The position numbers and the translations under genes are program-made. A stretch of DNA of 64,000 nt, taken from NCBI RefSeq assembly GCF_022568775.1, contig NZ_JAKZHW010000001.1, positions 186,001 through 250,000 on the forward strand. The letters are read 5' to 3'. The notes under the pieces were generated by a model that saw only the letters and a list, made by a program, of their open reading frames with translations, ran no database searches and was not told the DNA's origin. The stretch's first letter is position 1. Each line of letters opens with the position of its first letter. Below, piece by piece: positions 43,794-52,693 of this stretch. Origin of the DNA: Sphingomonas telluris. Its GTDB lineage: Bacteria > Pseudomonadota > Alphaproteobacteria > Sphingomonadales > Sphingomonadaceae.

Positions 43794-45112
43794 GCCAACC
43801 GTCGAACTGGTTCGGTCAGCCGCGAGGACTGACCATTCTGTTCCTCACGAACATGTGGGAGCAATTCTCCTACTTCGGCATGCGTGCGCTGCTCGTCTAT
43901 TACATGACGACGACCCTGCTGTTCGGGCAGGAGAAGTCCTCCAGCATCTACGGCCTGTACACGGCGTTCGCGTACTTCACGCCGATCATCGGCGGCACGA
44001 TCGCCGACCGCTGGCTGGGCAAGCGCCGCGCCGTGATCATTGGCGCGACCGTCATGGCGGCGGGCCATTTCATGATGGCGTTCGAGCCCGCCTTCTACTT
44101 CGCGCTCGCGACGATCGCGCTGGGCAACGGGCTCTTTCTCCCAACCCTGCCGAGCCAGATCAACGACCTCTACACGGCCGACGATCCGCGCCGGCCGTGG
44201 GCCTATAACGTCTATTATGTCGGCGTGAACGTCGGCGCTTTCCTCGCGCCGCTCGTTTGCGGGTTCCTCGGCGAGACCTACGGCTGGCACTATGGCTTTG
44301 CGGCCGCCGGAGTCGGCATGCTCGCGGGCCTCGCCATCTATTTGTGGGGCAACCGCTACCTGCCCTCCGAGGCGGCCAGGCAGGTGCTTCCGCCTGCGAA
44401 GGCCGGCACTCACCGCGGCCGTGACACGGTGTTGCTGCTGCTGGGCATCGGCCTCGCCGTCACGATCTTCCGCGGCGCTTACGAGCAGATCGGCAACACA
44501 TTCGCGCTCTGGATGCGCGACGACGTCGACCGCGTCATCGACGGGGTCGAGGTCGGCGCCTCCATGTTCTTCTCGCTCAACCCGCTGCTGGTCATGGTCA
44601 TGACGCCGCTGCTGCTCGCCCGCTGGAAGAAGCAGGCGGAGCGGGGACGTGAGCTGTCGGTGATGCACAAGATGGCCGTTGGCGCGCTGATCGTGGCCGC
44701 GTCCTACCTGCTCGTCGCTGGCGCCGAGGCGTTCAGCGGCGGCGGACGGGCGCACTGGATCTGGCTGCTGTCCTACTTCCTGCTGTTCACGCTGGGCGAA
44801 CTCTACATCCTTCCGAACGGGCTCGGCGTGTTTGCCCGTCTGGCTCCGCCGAAGCTCGGCGCGACAACGGTCGCCTCTTGGTACTTGGCGATCTTCACCG
44901 GGAGCCTGCTCGCGGGTCAGGTCGGACGCCTGTGGAGCCACTTCGGCCACGCGCAATTCTTCGTGATGCTGGCCGCGATCGCAAGCTGCGCGGCAGTCCT
45001 GCTCTATCTTCTCGACGGTCCGACCAAGCGCGTGCTTGCCCAGGCGCAGGCGCGCGTCGCCGACGATCTCACCGATGTTCCCGAAGGAATTGCGAGGCCG
45101 CAGAATGCTTGA
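43790..45112 (+). CDS. POT/PTR family peptide transporter
   Basis: Proton-dependent oligopeptide transporter, 440 residues from the GTG at 43790 (GTGA overlap with the racemase stop). Twelve or more helices are present. Family motifs are NMWEQFSYFGMRALLVYYM (related to ExxER-F-YYG, with Gln for Arg), the PTR signature GGTIADRWLGKRRAVIIGA, and FLPTLPSQINDLYTADDPRR. It probably takes di- and tripeptides, including D-Glu-containing ones, across the inner membrane. The next gene encodes an exported dipeptidase, so peptides may be cut before or after uptake. Confidence 0.92.
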   Translation: MSQPSNWFGQPRGLTILFLTNMWEQFSYFGMRALLVYYMTTTLLFGQEKSSSIYGLYTAFAYFTPIIGGTIADRWLGKRRAVIIGATVMAAGHFMMAFEPAFYFALATIALGNGLFLPTLPSQINDLYTADDPRRPWAYNVYYVGVNVGAFLAPLVCGFLGETYGWHYGFAAAGVGMLAGLAIYLWGNRYLPSEAARQVLPPAKAGTHRGRDTVLLLLGIGLAVTIFRGAYEQIGNTFALWMRDDVDRVIDGVEVGASMFFSLNPLLVMVMTPLLLARWKKQAERGRELSVMHKMAVGALIVAASYLLVAGAEAFSGGGRAHWIWLLSYFLLFTLGELYILPNGLGVFARLAPPKLGATTVASWYLAIFTGSLLAGQVGRLWSHFGHAQFFVMLAAIASCAAVLLYLLDGPTKRVLAQAQARVADDLTDVPEGIARPQNA

Positions 45113-46247
45113 GGCGCGAGTGAACAGGCGTGGCGTATTGCTGGGAGGACTTGCGGTCGGCGCTGCTGCATTCCCGATGATCAATCGCGGCAGTTTTGCC
45201 TTCGCCGCGGCGCCGGGGCGGGCCTATTCCGCCCGTGCGGTCAAGGTCGTCCGCGAGTCCCTCGTGATCGATATGCTCGCGCCGCTGAAGCTCGACTTCG
45301 ATCCAAAGTTCTTCGACCAGGGTTTCGGAGCCAAGGACCTCGCCGATTACAAGGCGTCGGGCATCACTGGCTTCCACCACAGCGTCGGCATCGGCGGCCC
45401 GGATGCCAAGGAGCAGGCGCTTCAGTTCCTCGCTTCCTACCAGGGCTGGGTAGGACGGCAGGCGGACCTGTTCACGCTCGTCGGAACGGTCGGCGACCTC
45501 GACCACGCGAAGGCCGAGGGCAAGTACGCCGTCATCATGGGCCTTCAGAACGCGGAGATGTTCCAGAAAGCCGAGGACGTTCAGGACTTCTACCGGCTCG
45601 GGCTGCGCTGCGCGCAGCTGACCTACAACAGCCAGAACCTGATCGGCTCCGGCTCGACGGACCGGATCGACGGCGGCGTCAGCGACTTCGGCGAAGCGAT
45701 CATCAAGGCGATGAACAAGGTCGGCATGCTGGTCGACACATCGCATTGCGGGGAGAGGACCACGCTCGACGCGATCGAGCTGTCGCCCAAGGCGATCGCG
45801 GTCACGCACTCCAATTGCAAGGCGCTCAACCCGCACCCGCGCAACAAGTCCGACGAGGTCATCAAGAAGCTCGCGGCGAAGGGCGGCGTGATGGGGATCA
45901 CGGGCGTCCGCATGTTCGTAAAGGACAAGGATCCGACGACCGTGTCGGACATGGCGGATCACGTAGAACACGTCACGAAGCTGGTCGGCGTGGAGTATGT
46001 CGGCATCGGATCGGACGCCGACCTCAACGGCTACGACGACATGGCGCCCGACCAGTACAAGGCGCTGAAGGCGTCGTACAAATCCAGCTACGCGTTCCGC
46101 GACAAGATCGACATCGACGGGTTCGATCATCCGACGAAAGTCTTCGATCTCACCGAAGAGCTCATCCGTCGCGGCTACTCGGACGCGAACATCAAACTCG
46201 TTCTCGGAGGAAACTTCAGGCGCCTGTTGGGGGCGACCTGGGCCTGA
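45105..46247 (+). CDS. Tat-exported M19 (renal) dipeptidase
   Basis: A 380-residue membrane-dipeptidase-family metalloenzyme with an NRRGVLLGGLAVGAAAF twin-arginine signal. Metal-binding motifs seen are MGLQNAEMF (bridging Glu), LVDTSHCGERTTLDAI (His), VTHSNCKALNPHPRN (His) and VGIGSDADLNGYDD (Asp). The usual N-terminal His-x-Asp pair is not visible; that position reads VIDMLAPLKLDFD. M19 enzymes can cleave dipeptides with C-terminal D-amino acids. The ATG overlaps the transporter stop by eight bases. It likely supplies D- or L-amino acids from peptides in the periplasm. Confidence 0.88.
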   Translation: MLEARVNRRGVLLGGLAVGAAAFPMINRGSFAFAAAPGRAYSARAVKVVRESLVIDMLAPLKLDFDPKFFDQGFGAKDLADYKASGITGFHHSVGIGGPDAKEQALQFLASYQGWVGRQADLFTLVGTVGDLDHAKAEGKYAVIMGLQNAEMFQKAEDVQDFYRLGLRCAQLTYNSQNLIGSGSTDRIDGGVSDFGEAIIKAMNKVGMLVDTSHCGERTTLDAIELSPKAIAVTHSNCKALNPHPRNKSDEVIKKLAAKGGVMGITGVRMFVKDKDPTTVSDMADHVEHVTKLVGVEYVGIGSDADLNGYDDMAPDQYKALKASYKSSYAFRDKIDIDGFDHPTKVFDLTEELIRRGYSDANIKLVLGGNFRRLLGATWA

Positions 46248-46286
46248 CCTTGGGGAGGTCGGGCAATTGAATGAAGGGGAATTGTA

Positions 46287-48653
46287 ATGACTAGGCTCGG
46301 TTCACGGATCACATTGTTTGCGTCGGCGGCATTCATCAGCACGGTCGCCTCGACCGCGGCCTCTGCGCAGGACGCACAGCCGTCCACATCTGAAGCGGTA
46401 GTCTCTCAAGGAACGGAAACTGCTCAGTCCACGGCGGATCAGCAAAATGCGTCGGGCGGCGAAATCGTCGTCACGGCGCAGAAGCGCGTCGAAGCGTTGT
46501 CGGACGTAGCTCAGTCGGTCAGCGTGGTCGGTGGCGACACGCTGGAGCGGCAGCAGGCTGACAACCTCCAAGACTATTTGGCACTCGTTCCGGGCCTCAG
46601 CCTGACGGGCGAAACTCGCGGCGTGTCCCGCATCTCGCTGCGCGGCATCAACACGGGTGGCGTCGCGTCGACGGTCGGCGTCTACGTCGATGAAGTTCCG
46701 TTCGGATCGAGCAGCGGCCTGGCAAACGGCGCCATCCTCGCCGGCGACTTCGACACGTTTGACGTTGCCCGGATCGAGGTGCTGCGCGGTCCTCAGGGGA
46801 CTCTCTATGGCGCCAGCTCGCTAGGCGGCGTTCTGAAGTTCGTCACCAATGCGCCGAACCCAAACAAGTTCGAAGCTCGCGCGCAGGTTTCGCTCGAAGA
46901 CGTGGCGCACGGCGGTCTCGGTTATTCTGGAACGGGCATGGTCAACGTGCCACTGAACGACAAGATCGCGTTCCGCGCCAGCGGCTTTTACCGCAAGGAC
47001 GCCGGCTACATCGACTCTATTGGCAACAATCCGGTCACCAGCCTGATTGATCCCGCTGACGTGATCATTCCCGGCTCGCGTGTCGACAAGAACATCAACG
47101 AGCTGAAGTCGTACGGCGGCCGCGCATCGCTGCTGTTCAACGCGACGGATGATCTTTCCATTCGTCTGAGCGCGCTCGTCCAGAACACCAACAGCGACAA
47201 TTCGGACTATGTTGAGGTTGATCCGGTCACGTTGGATCAGAGGTATGGCGGACTGGTTCAGTCGCGCTATCTGAACGAGCCCACGAAGATCAAATATCGC
47301 GTCTACAGCGGGGTGCTCGACTACGACTTCGGGTTCGCTAACCTGACTTCCTCGACGAGCTACGGAAAATTCTCCGAAAACTTGCACCGGGACCTGACTC
47401 TGAACACCGGGCTGACGGGGCCGGGCACTCCGCTGGGACCACTTGTCGACCTGCTATACGGAACGGGGGACCCCCGTCTCAGTGCGCTGCTCGAGCAAGT
47501 CACGTCGACCAAGAAATTTGTGCAGGAACTGCGCCTTGCATCGCCTGACAATGATAAGTTCGAATGGCTTGTGGGCGCTTTCTACACCAACGAAGATTCA
47601 GGAATTAATCCTCAAAACTACGTGGCTGTTGATGCAATCTCCGGTGAGCCAATGTCGAGCATTCCATTGCTGGTCGAAGGCTTCCTGAATTCGAAATTCA
47701 AGGAATATGCGGCGTTCGCGAACGGGACCCTACATGTCACCCCCAAGTTCGATCTGACGCTCGGCGGACGTTGGAGTCACAACAAGCAGTCTGCGGAGCA
47801 GTTCTTCACTGGGGACCTCCTCGGCGGTGCCGTGATCGAATTCTCCGGACTGAAGTCTGACGAGTCCGTCTTCACCTACTCGGTCGCACCGCGCTACGAA
47901 ATCACCGAGAACACTTCCGTCTATGCGCGTGTCGCGAGCGGCTACCGTCCTGGCGGACCGAACGTTCTTCAGCCGGGTGCCGATGCTCCGGCGACGTACG
48001 ACTCCGATCGGCTGATCAGCTATGAGGCTGGCCTGAAGGCGGACTGGTTCAACCGTCGCCTCTCGCTCGACTTCTCGGCCTTTTATCTCGACTGGAAAGA
48101 TATCCAGCTCTTTGCAGTGATCAACGACTTCGGCGTCAACGCCAATGGCGGCACGGCGGTGAGCAAGGGCTTCGAGTTCACTCTAACCGGGCGGCCCATC
48201 GCGGGACTTTCGCTATCCTTGAACGGTGCGTACACGGACGCGCATCTAACGAAGAAAACCGATCCGCTTATCGGCGGCCTGAAGGGCGACCCGCTGCCCT
48301 ATATTCCTGATTGGAGCTTTGGCTTCAACGCGGACTACGAATGGCCGATCACCGACACTCTGAATGCATTCGTCGGAACAAGCATTAGCTACGTCAGCGA
48401 TCGCACGCCGGACTTCGGAGATCGGGCCCCCGATGGAGAACTCCTGCATCTCGATTCCTACGAAACCTTCGACCTGAGAGCGGGTGTCGAAACAGGCCGC
48501 TGGATTGTGCAGGCCTATGTTCGCAACCTGTTCGATTCACAGGGGATCACCAGCGTTACTTCAATCGATCCCGGCACGTTCGCGAACGACGCTGGGGCGA
48601 TCGGCATCATCCGTCCCCGGACAGTCGGACTGTCGGTCGGAACCCGGTTCTAG
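46287..48653 (+). CDS. TonB-dependent receptor of the peptide cluster
   Basis: Outer-membrane importer, 788 residues. The signal region ends STAASAQDAQP. The plug has GGEIVVTAQKRVEALSDVAQ, QDYLALVPGLSLTGETRGVS, and VEVLRGPQGTLYGASSLGGV-like IEVLRGPQGTLYGASSLGG. The barrel ends GLSVGTRF with terminal Phe. It lies inside the peptidase/transporter cluster, 39 bases after the dipeptidase, with GAAGGGGAA before the ATG. By position it probably imports the peptide or muropeptide substrate of the pathway. The local base composition is lower in GC than its neighbours in parts (for example 47500-47700). Confidence 0.92.
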   Translation: MTRLGSRITLFASAAFISTVASTAASAQDAQPSTSEAVVSQGTETAQSTADQQNASGGEIVVTAQKRVEALSDVAQSVSVVGGDTLERQQADNLQDYLALVPGLSLTGETRGVSRISLRGINTGGVASTVGVYVDEVPFGSSSGLANGAILAGDFDTFDVARIEVLRGPQGTLYGASSLGGVLKFVTNAPNPNKFEARAQVSLEDVAHGGLGYSGTGMVNVPLNDKIAFRASGFYRKDAGYIDSIGNNPVTSLIDPADVIIPGSRVDKNINELKSYGGRASLLFNATDDLSIRLSALVQNTNSDNSDYVEVDPVTLDQRYGGLVQSRYLNEPTKIKYRVYSGVLDYDFGFANLTSSTSYGKFSENLHRDLTLNTGLTGPGTPLGPLVDLLYGTGDPRLSALLEQVTSTKKFVQELRLASPDNDKFEWLVGAFYTNEDSGINPQNYVAVDAISGEPMSSIPLLVEGFLNSKFKEYAAFANGTLHVTPKFDLTLGGRWSHNKQSAEQFFTGDLLGGAVIEFSGLKSDESVFTYSVAPRYEITENTSVYARVASGYRPGGPNVLQPGADAPATYDSDRLISYEAGLKADWFNRRLSLDFSAFYLDWKDIQLFAVINDFGVNANGGTAVSKGFEFTLTGRPIAGLSLSLNGAYTDAHLTKKTDPLIGGLKGDPLPYIPDWSFGFNADYEWPITDTLNAFVGTSISYVSDRTPDFGDRAPDGELLHLDSYETFDLRAGVETGRWIVQAYVRNLFDSQGITSVTSIDPGTFANDAGAIGIIRPRTVGLSVGTRF

Positions 48654-48664
48654 TCGATCACAAC

Positions 48665-49729
48665 ATGGCACAGGAGGCACGGCTGCAACGGGGAATTGAG
48701 TCAGGCTCGGCGAGTTCAGGCCGATTACCGCAGCCGTACCTTCTGTTCCTGGGTGACACGGTTGAGGCTGGTTTTGCGAAGACGGCGTTCGGTCTTCGCG
48801 ACTGGGCTCCTGACCTGTGCGTCGGTGAGTTCGCGCTCCCCGGCGCGCAGGTTACCGTCGGGCTTCCCCAAATGCGACCTGCGGACGCGGCCGACAAGGG
48901 CGCTCGGGCGCTGGTGATCGGTGTCGCCAATTCCGGCGGCTACATCGCGGAGTCCTGGATCCCGGCGCTGGTCGAAGCCCTCGAAGCGGGTCTCGACATC
49001 GTCAGCGGGATGCACGCGAAGCTCGTGTGCATTCCCGAGCTTCGCTACGGCGCGGAGCGGCTGGGACGGCGACTGATCGACATTCGAACGCCGCCCGCGA
49101 ACCTTCCCATTGCCACGGGGCTGAAGCGGACGGGCAAGAGGTTGCTGACAGTCGGCACGGATTGCGCGCTCGGCAAGAAGTACACCGCGCTCTCGATCGC
49201 CCGCGCCTTCGCGGACAGGGGCGTGAAAACCGACTTCCGCGCGACCGGGCAAACAGGAATCATGATTTCAGGCGGCGGCATCCCGATGGATGCGGTCGTG
49301 GCTGATTTCGCCGCCGGTGCTGCTGAGCTGCTTAGCCCCGGTGCCGCCCCGGATCATTGGGATGTGATCGAGGGGCAGGGCTCCATCCTGCACCCGGCCT
49401 ATGCCGGCGTGTCGCTTGCACTGCTGCACGGCAGCCAGCCGGACGTGTTCGTCGTCTGCCATGACCCGAGCCGCTCATGCCTGCTGGGTGACGAGGAATT
49501 CGCCGTTCCCCCGGTCGAGGAGATCATCGACCTCACGATCGCGCTTGGGCGGCGGACCAATCCGGCGATCCGCTGCGGCGGCATTTCGCTGAATACCTCC
49601 GCGCTGGACGCAAGTGAAGCCGACGAACTCTGCAGGACGGAGACGGCTCGTCTCGGCTTGCCGGCTGCGGACCCGATCCGCCGCGGTCCGGCGTTTGATG
49701 CCCTGATCGACGAGTGCCTGAAAGCGTGA
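48665..49729 (+). CDS. dgcN: DUF1611 protein, D-glutamate N-acetyltransferase DgcN-like
   Basis: A 354-residue cytoplasmic protein of the DUF1611 family. A Rossmann-like N-terminal domain has ARALVIGVANSGGYIAESWI. The C-terminal P-loop domain has LLTVGTDCALGKKYTALSIA near residues 160-180, FRATGQTGIMISGGGIPMDA, and VIEGQGSILHPAYAGVSLAL. Members next to dipeptide-epimerase-like genes were described as D-glutamate N-acetyltransferase DgcN; that linkage is from memory. With the DgcA-like racemase it would convert D-Glu to N-acetyl-L-Glu. It lies 11 bases after the TonB receptor and overlaps the permease by GTGA. Confidence 0.85.
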   Translation: MAQEARLQRGIESGSASSGRLPQPYLLFLGDTVEAGFAKTAFGLRDWAPDLCVGEFALPGAQVTVGLPQMRPADAADKGARALVIGVANSGGYIAESWIPALVEALEAGLDIVSGMHAKLVCIPELRYGAERLGRRLIDIRTPPANLPIATGLKRTGKRLLTVGTDCALGKKYTALSIARAFADRGVKTDFRATGQTGIMISGGGIPMDAVVADFAAGAAELLSPGAAPDHWDVIEGQGSILHPAYAGVSLALLHGSQPDVFVVCHDPSRSCLLGDEEFAVPPVEEIIDLTIALGRRTNPAIRCGGISLNTSALDASEADELCRTETARLGLPAADPIRRGPAFDALIDECLKA

Positions 49730-50862
49730 CCGCGACGGCCGCCGATCCCCAGCACAGCTGGTTCAAGCGGATTCTCCTTCCGGGCCTGGCGCTCAAGGCC
49801 TTCGTCATCGGCGGCGGCTACGCCACGGGTCGGGAGCTGGCCGAATTCTTCCTGCCGTCGGGACCTCGCGGCGGCCTGATGGCGATTGCCTTCGCGACCG
49901 TGATCATGAGTCTGCTCTCGGTCATTACCTTCGTGGTCGCTCGGCGGCTGCGGGCGTTCGATTACCGCACGTTCTTCAAGCGGCTCGTGGGTCCAGGATG
50001 GATCGCGTTCGAGCTTGCCTATCTCGCACTCGTCGTCCTGATCCTCGCCGTCTACGGGGCCGCGGCAGGCGCGATCGGCACTGCCGTGTTCGGCGCGGCA
50101 GGATGGGTCGGCACCGTAGTCCTGATGCTCGGGATCGCGGGCGTCGTCGCCTTCGGCAACAAGGCCGCGGAGGAGCTCTTCACCGGCGTCTCTTACCTTC
50201 TCTACGGCGTCTATGCGCTGTTTATCGTCTTTGCGCTGGCGACGTTCGGTCATCTCATCGGCCCGGCTTTCGCTGCCCACAGCGAGACCAGCGGGTGGGC
50301 CATGGGTGGGCTCACCTACGCCAGCTACAACACCGTCGGCGCGGTCATCATCCTGCCGGTCCTCCGCCATCTCGTAAGCGACCGCGACGCAGTGGTTTCG
50401 GGCATCATCGCCGGGCCGCTGACGATGGTCCCGGCGCTGCTGTTCTTCATCCCGATGGTCGCCTTCTACCCAGCCATCAAGGACGCGCCGCTGCCGTCCG
50501 ATTTCCTGCTTCAGAAGATGGGCCAACCTTGGTTCCACTACCTGTTCCAGGCGATGATCTTCTCGGCGCTGCTCGAGAGCGGCACCAGCGCGGTGCACGC
50601 GGTCAACGAACGCATCTCTCAAGCCTGGCAGGCGCAGCGCGGGACCGAGCTGACGCATCGCGCGCGCCTGACGATCGGCCTCGTGTTGCTCGCATTGTGC
50701 ATGTTTGCCGCGGGTCGCTTCGGCCTCGTCGACCTCATCGCAAAGGGATACCGGGCGCTCGCCTACATTTTCCTGGCCGTCTTCGTCCTGCCGCTCCTGA
50801 CGGTGGGCGTGTGGAAGATCGTGCGCAACGATCGCGACAGCGAGCCGGCGCTTCAGAACTAA
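49726..50862 (+). CDS. YkvI-like membrane transporter (LeuT-like superfamily)
   Basis: A 378-residue inner-membrane protein with ten or so helices, similar to YkvI-family amino-acid-permease-like proteins. It starts WFKRILLPGLALKAFVIGGG and has GGGYATGRELAEFFLPSGPR, a Gly-rich unwound first helix as in LeuT-fold carriers. MGGLTYASYNTVGAVIILPV in mid-protein is a typical YkvI segment. It may import an amino acid such as D-glutamate for the pathway (inference from context). The GTG at 49726 overlaps the DUF1611 stop by four bases; GTG 49714 is an alternative. Confidence 0.8.
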   Translation: MTATAADPQHSWFKRILLPGLALKAFVIGGGYATGRELAEFFLPSGPRGGLMAIAFATVIMSLLSVITFVVARRLRAFDYRTFFKRLVGPGWIAFELAYLALVVLILAVYGAAAGAIGTAVFGAAGWVGTVVLMLGIAGVVAFGNKAAEELFTGVSYLLYGVYALFIVFALATFGHLIGPAFAAHSETSGWAMGGLTYASYNTVGAVIILPVLRHLVSDRDAVVSGIIAGPLTMVPALLFFIPMVAFYPAIKDAPLPSDFLLQKMGQPWFHYLFQAMIFSALLESGTSAVHAVNERISQAWQAQRGTELTHRARLTIGLVLLALCMFAAGRFGLVDLIAKGYRALAYIFLAVFVLPLLTVGVWKIVRNDRDSEPALQN

Positions 50863-50876
50863 AGGGGAGTTTGGTC

Positions 50877-52466
50877 ATGGGTCGTTTCGCGTCGCGTGCA
50901 CTGCTGGTCGCCGTTTCGCTGGGAGCGCTGTCAGCGCCCGCGCTGGCCGCACCGCCTGCCGGGTTCGAGCAGCGGGTCGAACAGCTCCGCAAGAGCATCG
51001 GCGTGCCCGGCGTCACGATCGCCATCGTCGAGGACGGCAAGGTCACGCTCGCCCATGGTTGGGGCGTTCGCGACATCACCACGAATGCGCCGGTCGACGC
51101 CGACACGATCTTCTTCACCGGATCTACGGGCAAGGCGTTCACCAATGCGGCCCTCGCTACGCTGGTGGACGAAGGCAAGATCGGTTGGGACGACAAGGTC
51201 ATCGACCACATGCCCGACTTCCGGATGTACGATCCGTGGGTCACGCGCGAGATGACGATCCGCGACCTGCTCGTTCACCGCAGCGGCCTTGGGCTCGGCC
51301 AAGGCGACCTTCTGTTCCTTCCGAACAGCACCCTTTCTCGCAAGGAGACGGTGCGCCGGATCCGTTATCTCAAGCCGGCAACCAGCTTCCGCAGCGGATA
51401 TGCCTACGACAACATCCTCTACATGGCCGCCGGTCAGCTGATCGAGGAAGTCAGCGGTGAGACGTGGGAGCAGTACATCCACAAGCATGTTTTCGGGCCT
51501 CTGGGCATGAAGAACTCGACTGATACCGATGCGGAATTCCAGGCCAATGCGAACCATGCCCGGCCGCACAGCCGCAACGACGGCCCGGTCCATGGAATGG
51601 GAACGCAGACGCCGCTCGATGAAAACGCGACGATCGCGCAGAACGCCGCCCCGGCCGGCGGGCTGGCGATCAGCGCGAACGACATGAGTCAGTGGCTGCT
51701 GACCCAGCTCGGCCGCGGCAAGATTCCGGACAGCGACAAACGGCTGTTCTCTCAAGAACAGTCCGAACAGATGTGGACCGGAGCCGTGATCACGCCGGTG
51801 CCGCAATATCCGGCGGAGTTCGCCGCCGCCCAGCCGCATTACGATCTCTATGCCTTAGGTTGGGGGCTATCAGATTACCGCGGCGCGCAGGTCGTCGGCC
51901 ATGACGGCGCGGTCCTAGGGTCCCAGGCGACGGTCGCCCTCCTTTCGGAGAAGAACGTCGGCATCTTCATTGCAGCCAACAGCGAGGACGGGGAGATCAT
52001 CCGCGGCCTGCTGTTCGAGTTGCTGGACCATTATCTTGGCTACCCGCAGGCTCAGTGGCCGGAGAAATGGCGCGCCTTCAAGGTCGCGCGCCTGAATGCG
52101 GCGGCAAAAGCGGTGCAAACTGCCGAGGCGAAGCCCGCGAAGATCGGCCCGTCGCTTCCGCTCGCGAACTATGTCGGCGATTACAACGACCCCTGGTACG
52201 GCACGATCAAGGTCCGCGAGAACGGGAAGGACCTGGCCATCGAGTTCCCGCACTCGAGCGGGATGGAGGGTCCGCTCAATCACTACCAGTTCGACACGTT
52301 CAAGATGAATCCGAAGCTGGATTGGGTCGAGCCTGCCTACGTCACCTTCTCGATCGGTGCCGACGGCAAGGTCGATCGCGTCACCATGAAGCCCGTCTCA
52401 CCCAGAGCGGACTTCAGCTGGGACTATCAGGATCTGCTCTTCACGCCGGCGAAGGCGGCGAACTAG
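50877..52466 (+). CDS. Serine hydrolase (class C beta-lactamase fold)
   Basis: A 529-residue exported serine hydrolase. The signal is ALLVAVSLGALSAPALA. The catalytic domain has FFTGSTGKAFTNAALATLVD (SxxK near residue 80), RSGYAYDNILYMAAGQLIEE (YxN) and QVVGHDGAVLGSQATVALL (HxG). The C-terminal 110 residues form a small beta-barrel-like DUF3471-type domain (LANYVGDYNDPWYGTIKVRE). Unlike the first hydrolase of the cluster it has no membrane helices and is probably soluble in the periplasm. AGGGGAG precedes the ATG. It ends in a CTAG shared with the 55-residue gene. Confidence 0.92.
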   Translation: MGRFASRALLVAVSLGALSAPALAAPPAGFEQRVEQLRKSIGVPGVTIAIVEDGKVTLAHGWGVRDITTNAPVDADTIFFTGSTGKAFTNAALATLVDEGKIGWDDKVIDHMPDFRMYDPWVTREMTIRDLLVHRSGLGLGQGDLLFLPNSTLSRKETVRRIRYLKPATSFRSGYAYDNILYMAAGQLIEEVSGETWEQYIHKHVFGPLGMKNSTDTDAEFQANANHARPHSRNDGPVHGMGTQTPLDENATIAQNAAPAGGLAISANDMSQWLLTQLGRGKIPDSDKRLFSQEQSEQMWTGAVITPVPQYPAEFAAAQPHYDLYALGWGLSDYRGAQVVGHDGAVLGSQATVALLSEKNVGIFIAANSEDGEIIRGLLFELLDHYLGYPQAQWPEKWRAFKVARLNAAAKAVQTAEAKPAKIGPSLPLANYVGDYNDPWYGTIKVRENGKDLAIEFPHSSGMEGPLNHYQFDTFKMNPKLDWVEPAYVTFSIGADGKVDRVTMKPVSPRADFSWDYQDLLFTPAKAAN

Positions 52467-52630
52467 CTTTCGACAGAACCTTCGCCTCGCGATGTCGTGA
52501 GGTCCGGGTGCTCAAGGCTCAACAGCATTGAACGGTAATCGCTGACGATCTTGTGGCAGGTTTCCAGCCCATCCTGGAGACCTGCCGTCGCCCGTTCGAC
52601 TTCCGGGGCGACATACTCTTCTTCATCCAT
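52463..52630 (-). CDS. 55-residue acidic protein downstream of hybrid kinase
   Basis: A short gene read by hand from an ATG at 52630. The product begins MDEEEYVAPEVERATAGLQD and continues as a predicted amphipathic helix (GLETCHKIVSDYRSMLLSLE), ending HPDLTTSRGEGSVES. It is clearly acidic, with one Cys and one His in the helix. Its TAG overlaps the TAG of the convergent hydrolase in CTAG, as at five other true convergent pairs here. It follows two kinase genes on the same strand, 63 bases after the second. No ribosome-binding site is clear. I know no family; it may be a helical partner of the kinases. Confidence 0.5.
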   Translation of the reverse strand: MDEEEYVAPEVERATAGLQDGLETCHKIVSDYRSMLLSLEHPDLTTSRGEGSVES

Positions 52631-52693
52631 GGTCCACGCGACGATTTGTGATTTATGTGAGTGAAAATAACTCCGCGAAGCCGGGTCAGTGCC

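Noticed and set aside
46287..48653. Lower-GC patches in the second TonB receptor as a sign of recent transfer
   Set aside because: The gene is tightly placed within the peptide cluster, with no mobile-element remains; outer-membrane loops often have different base use.
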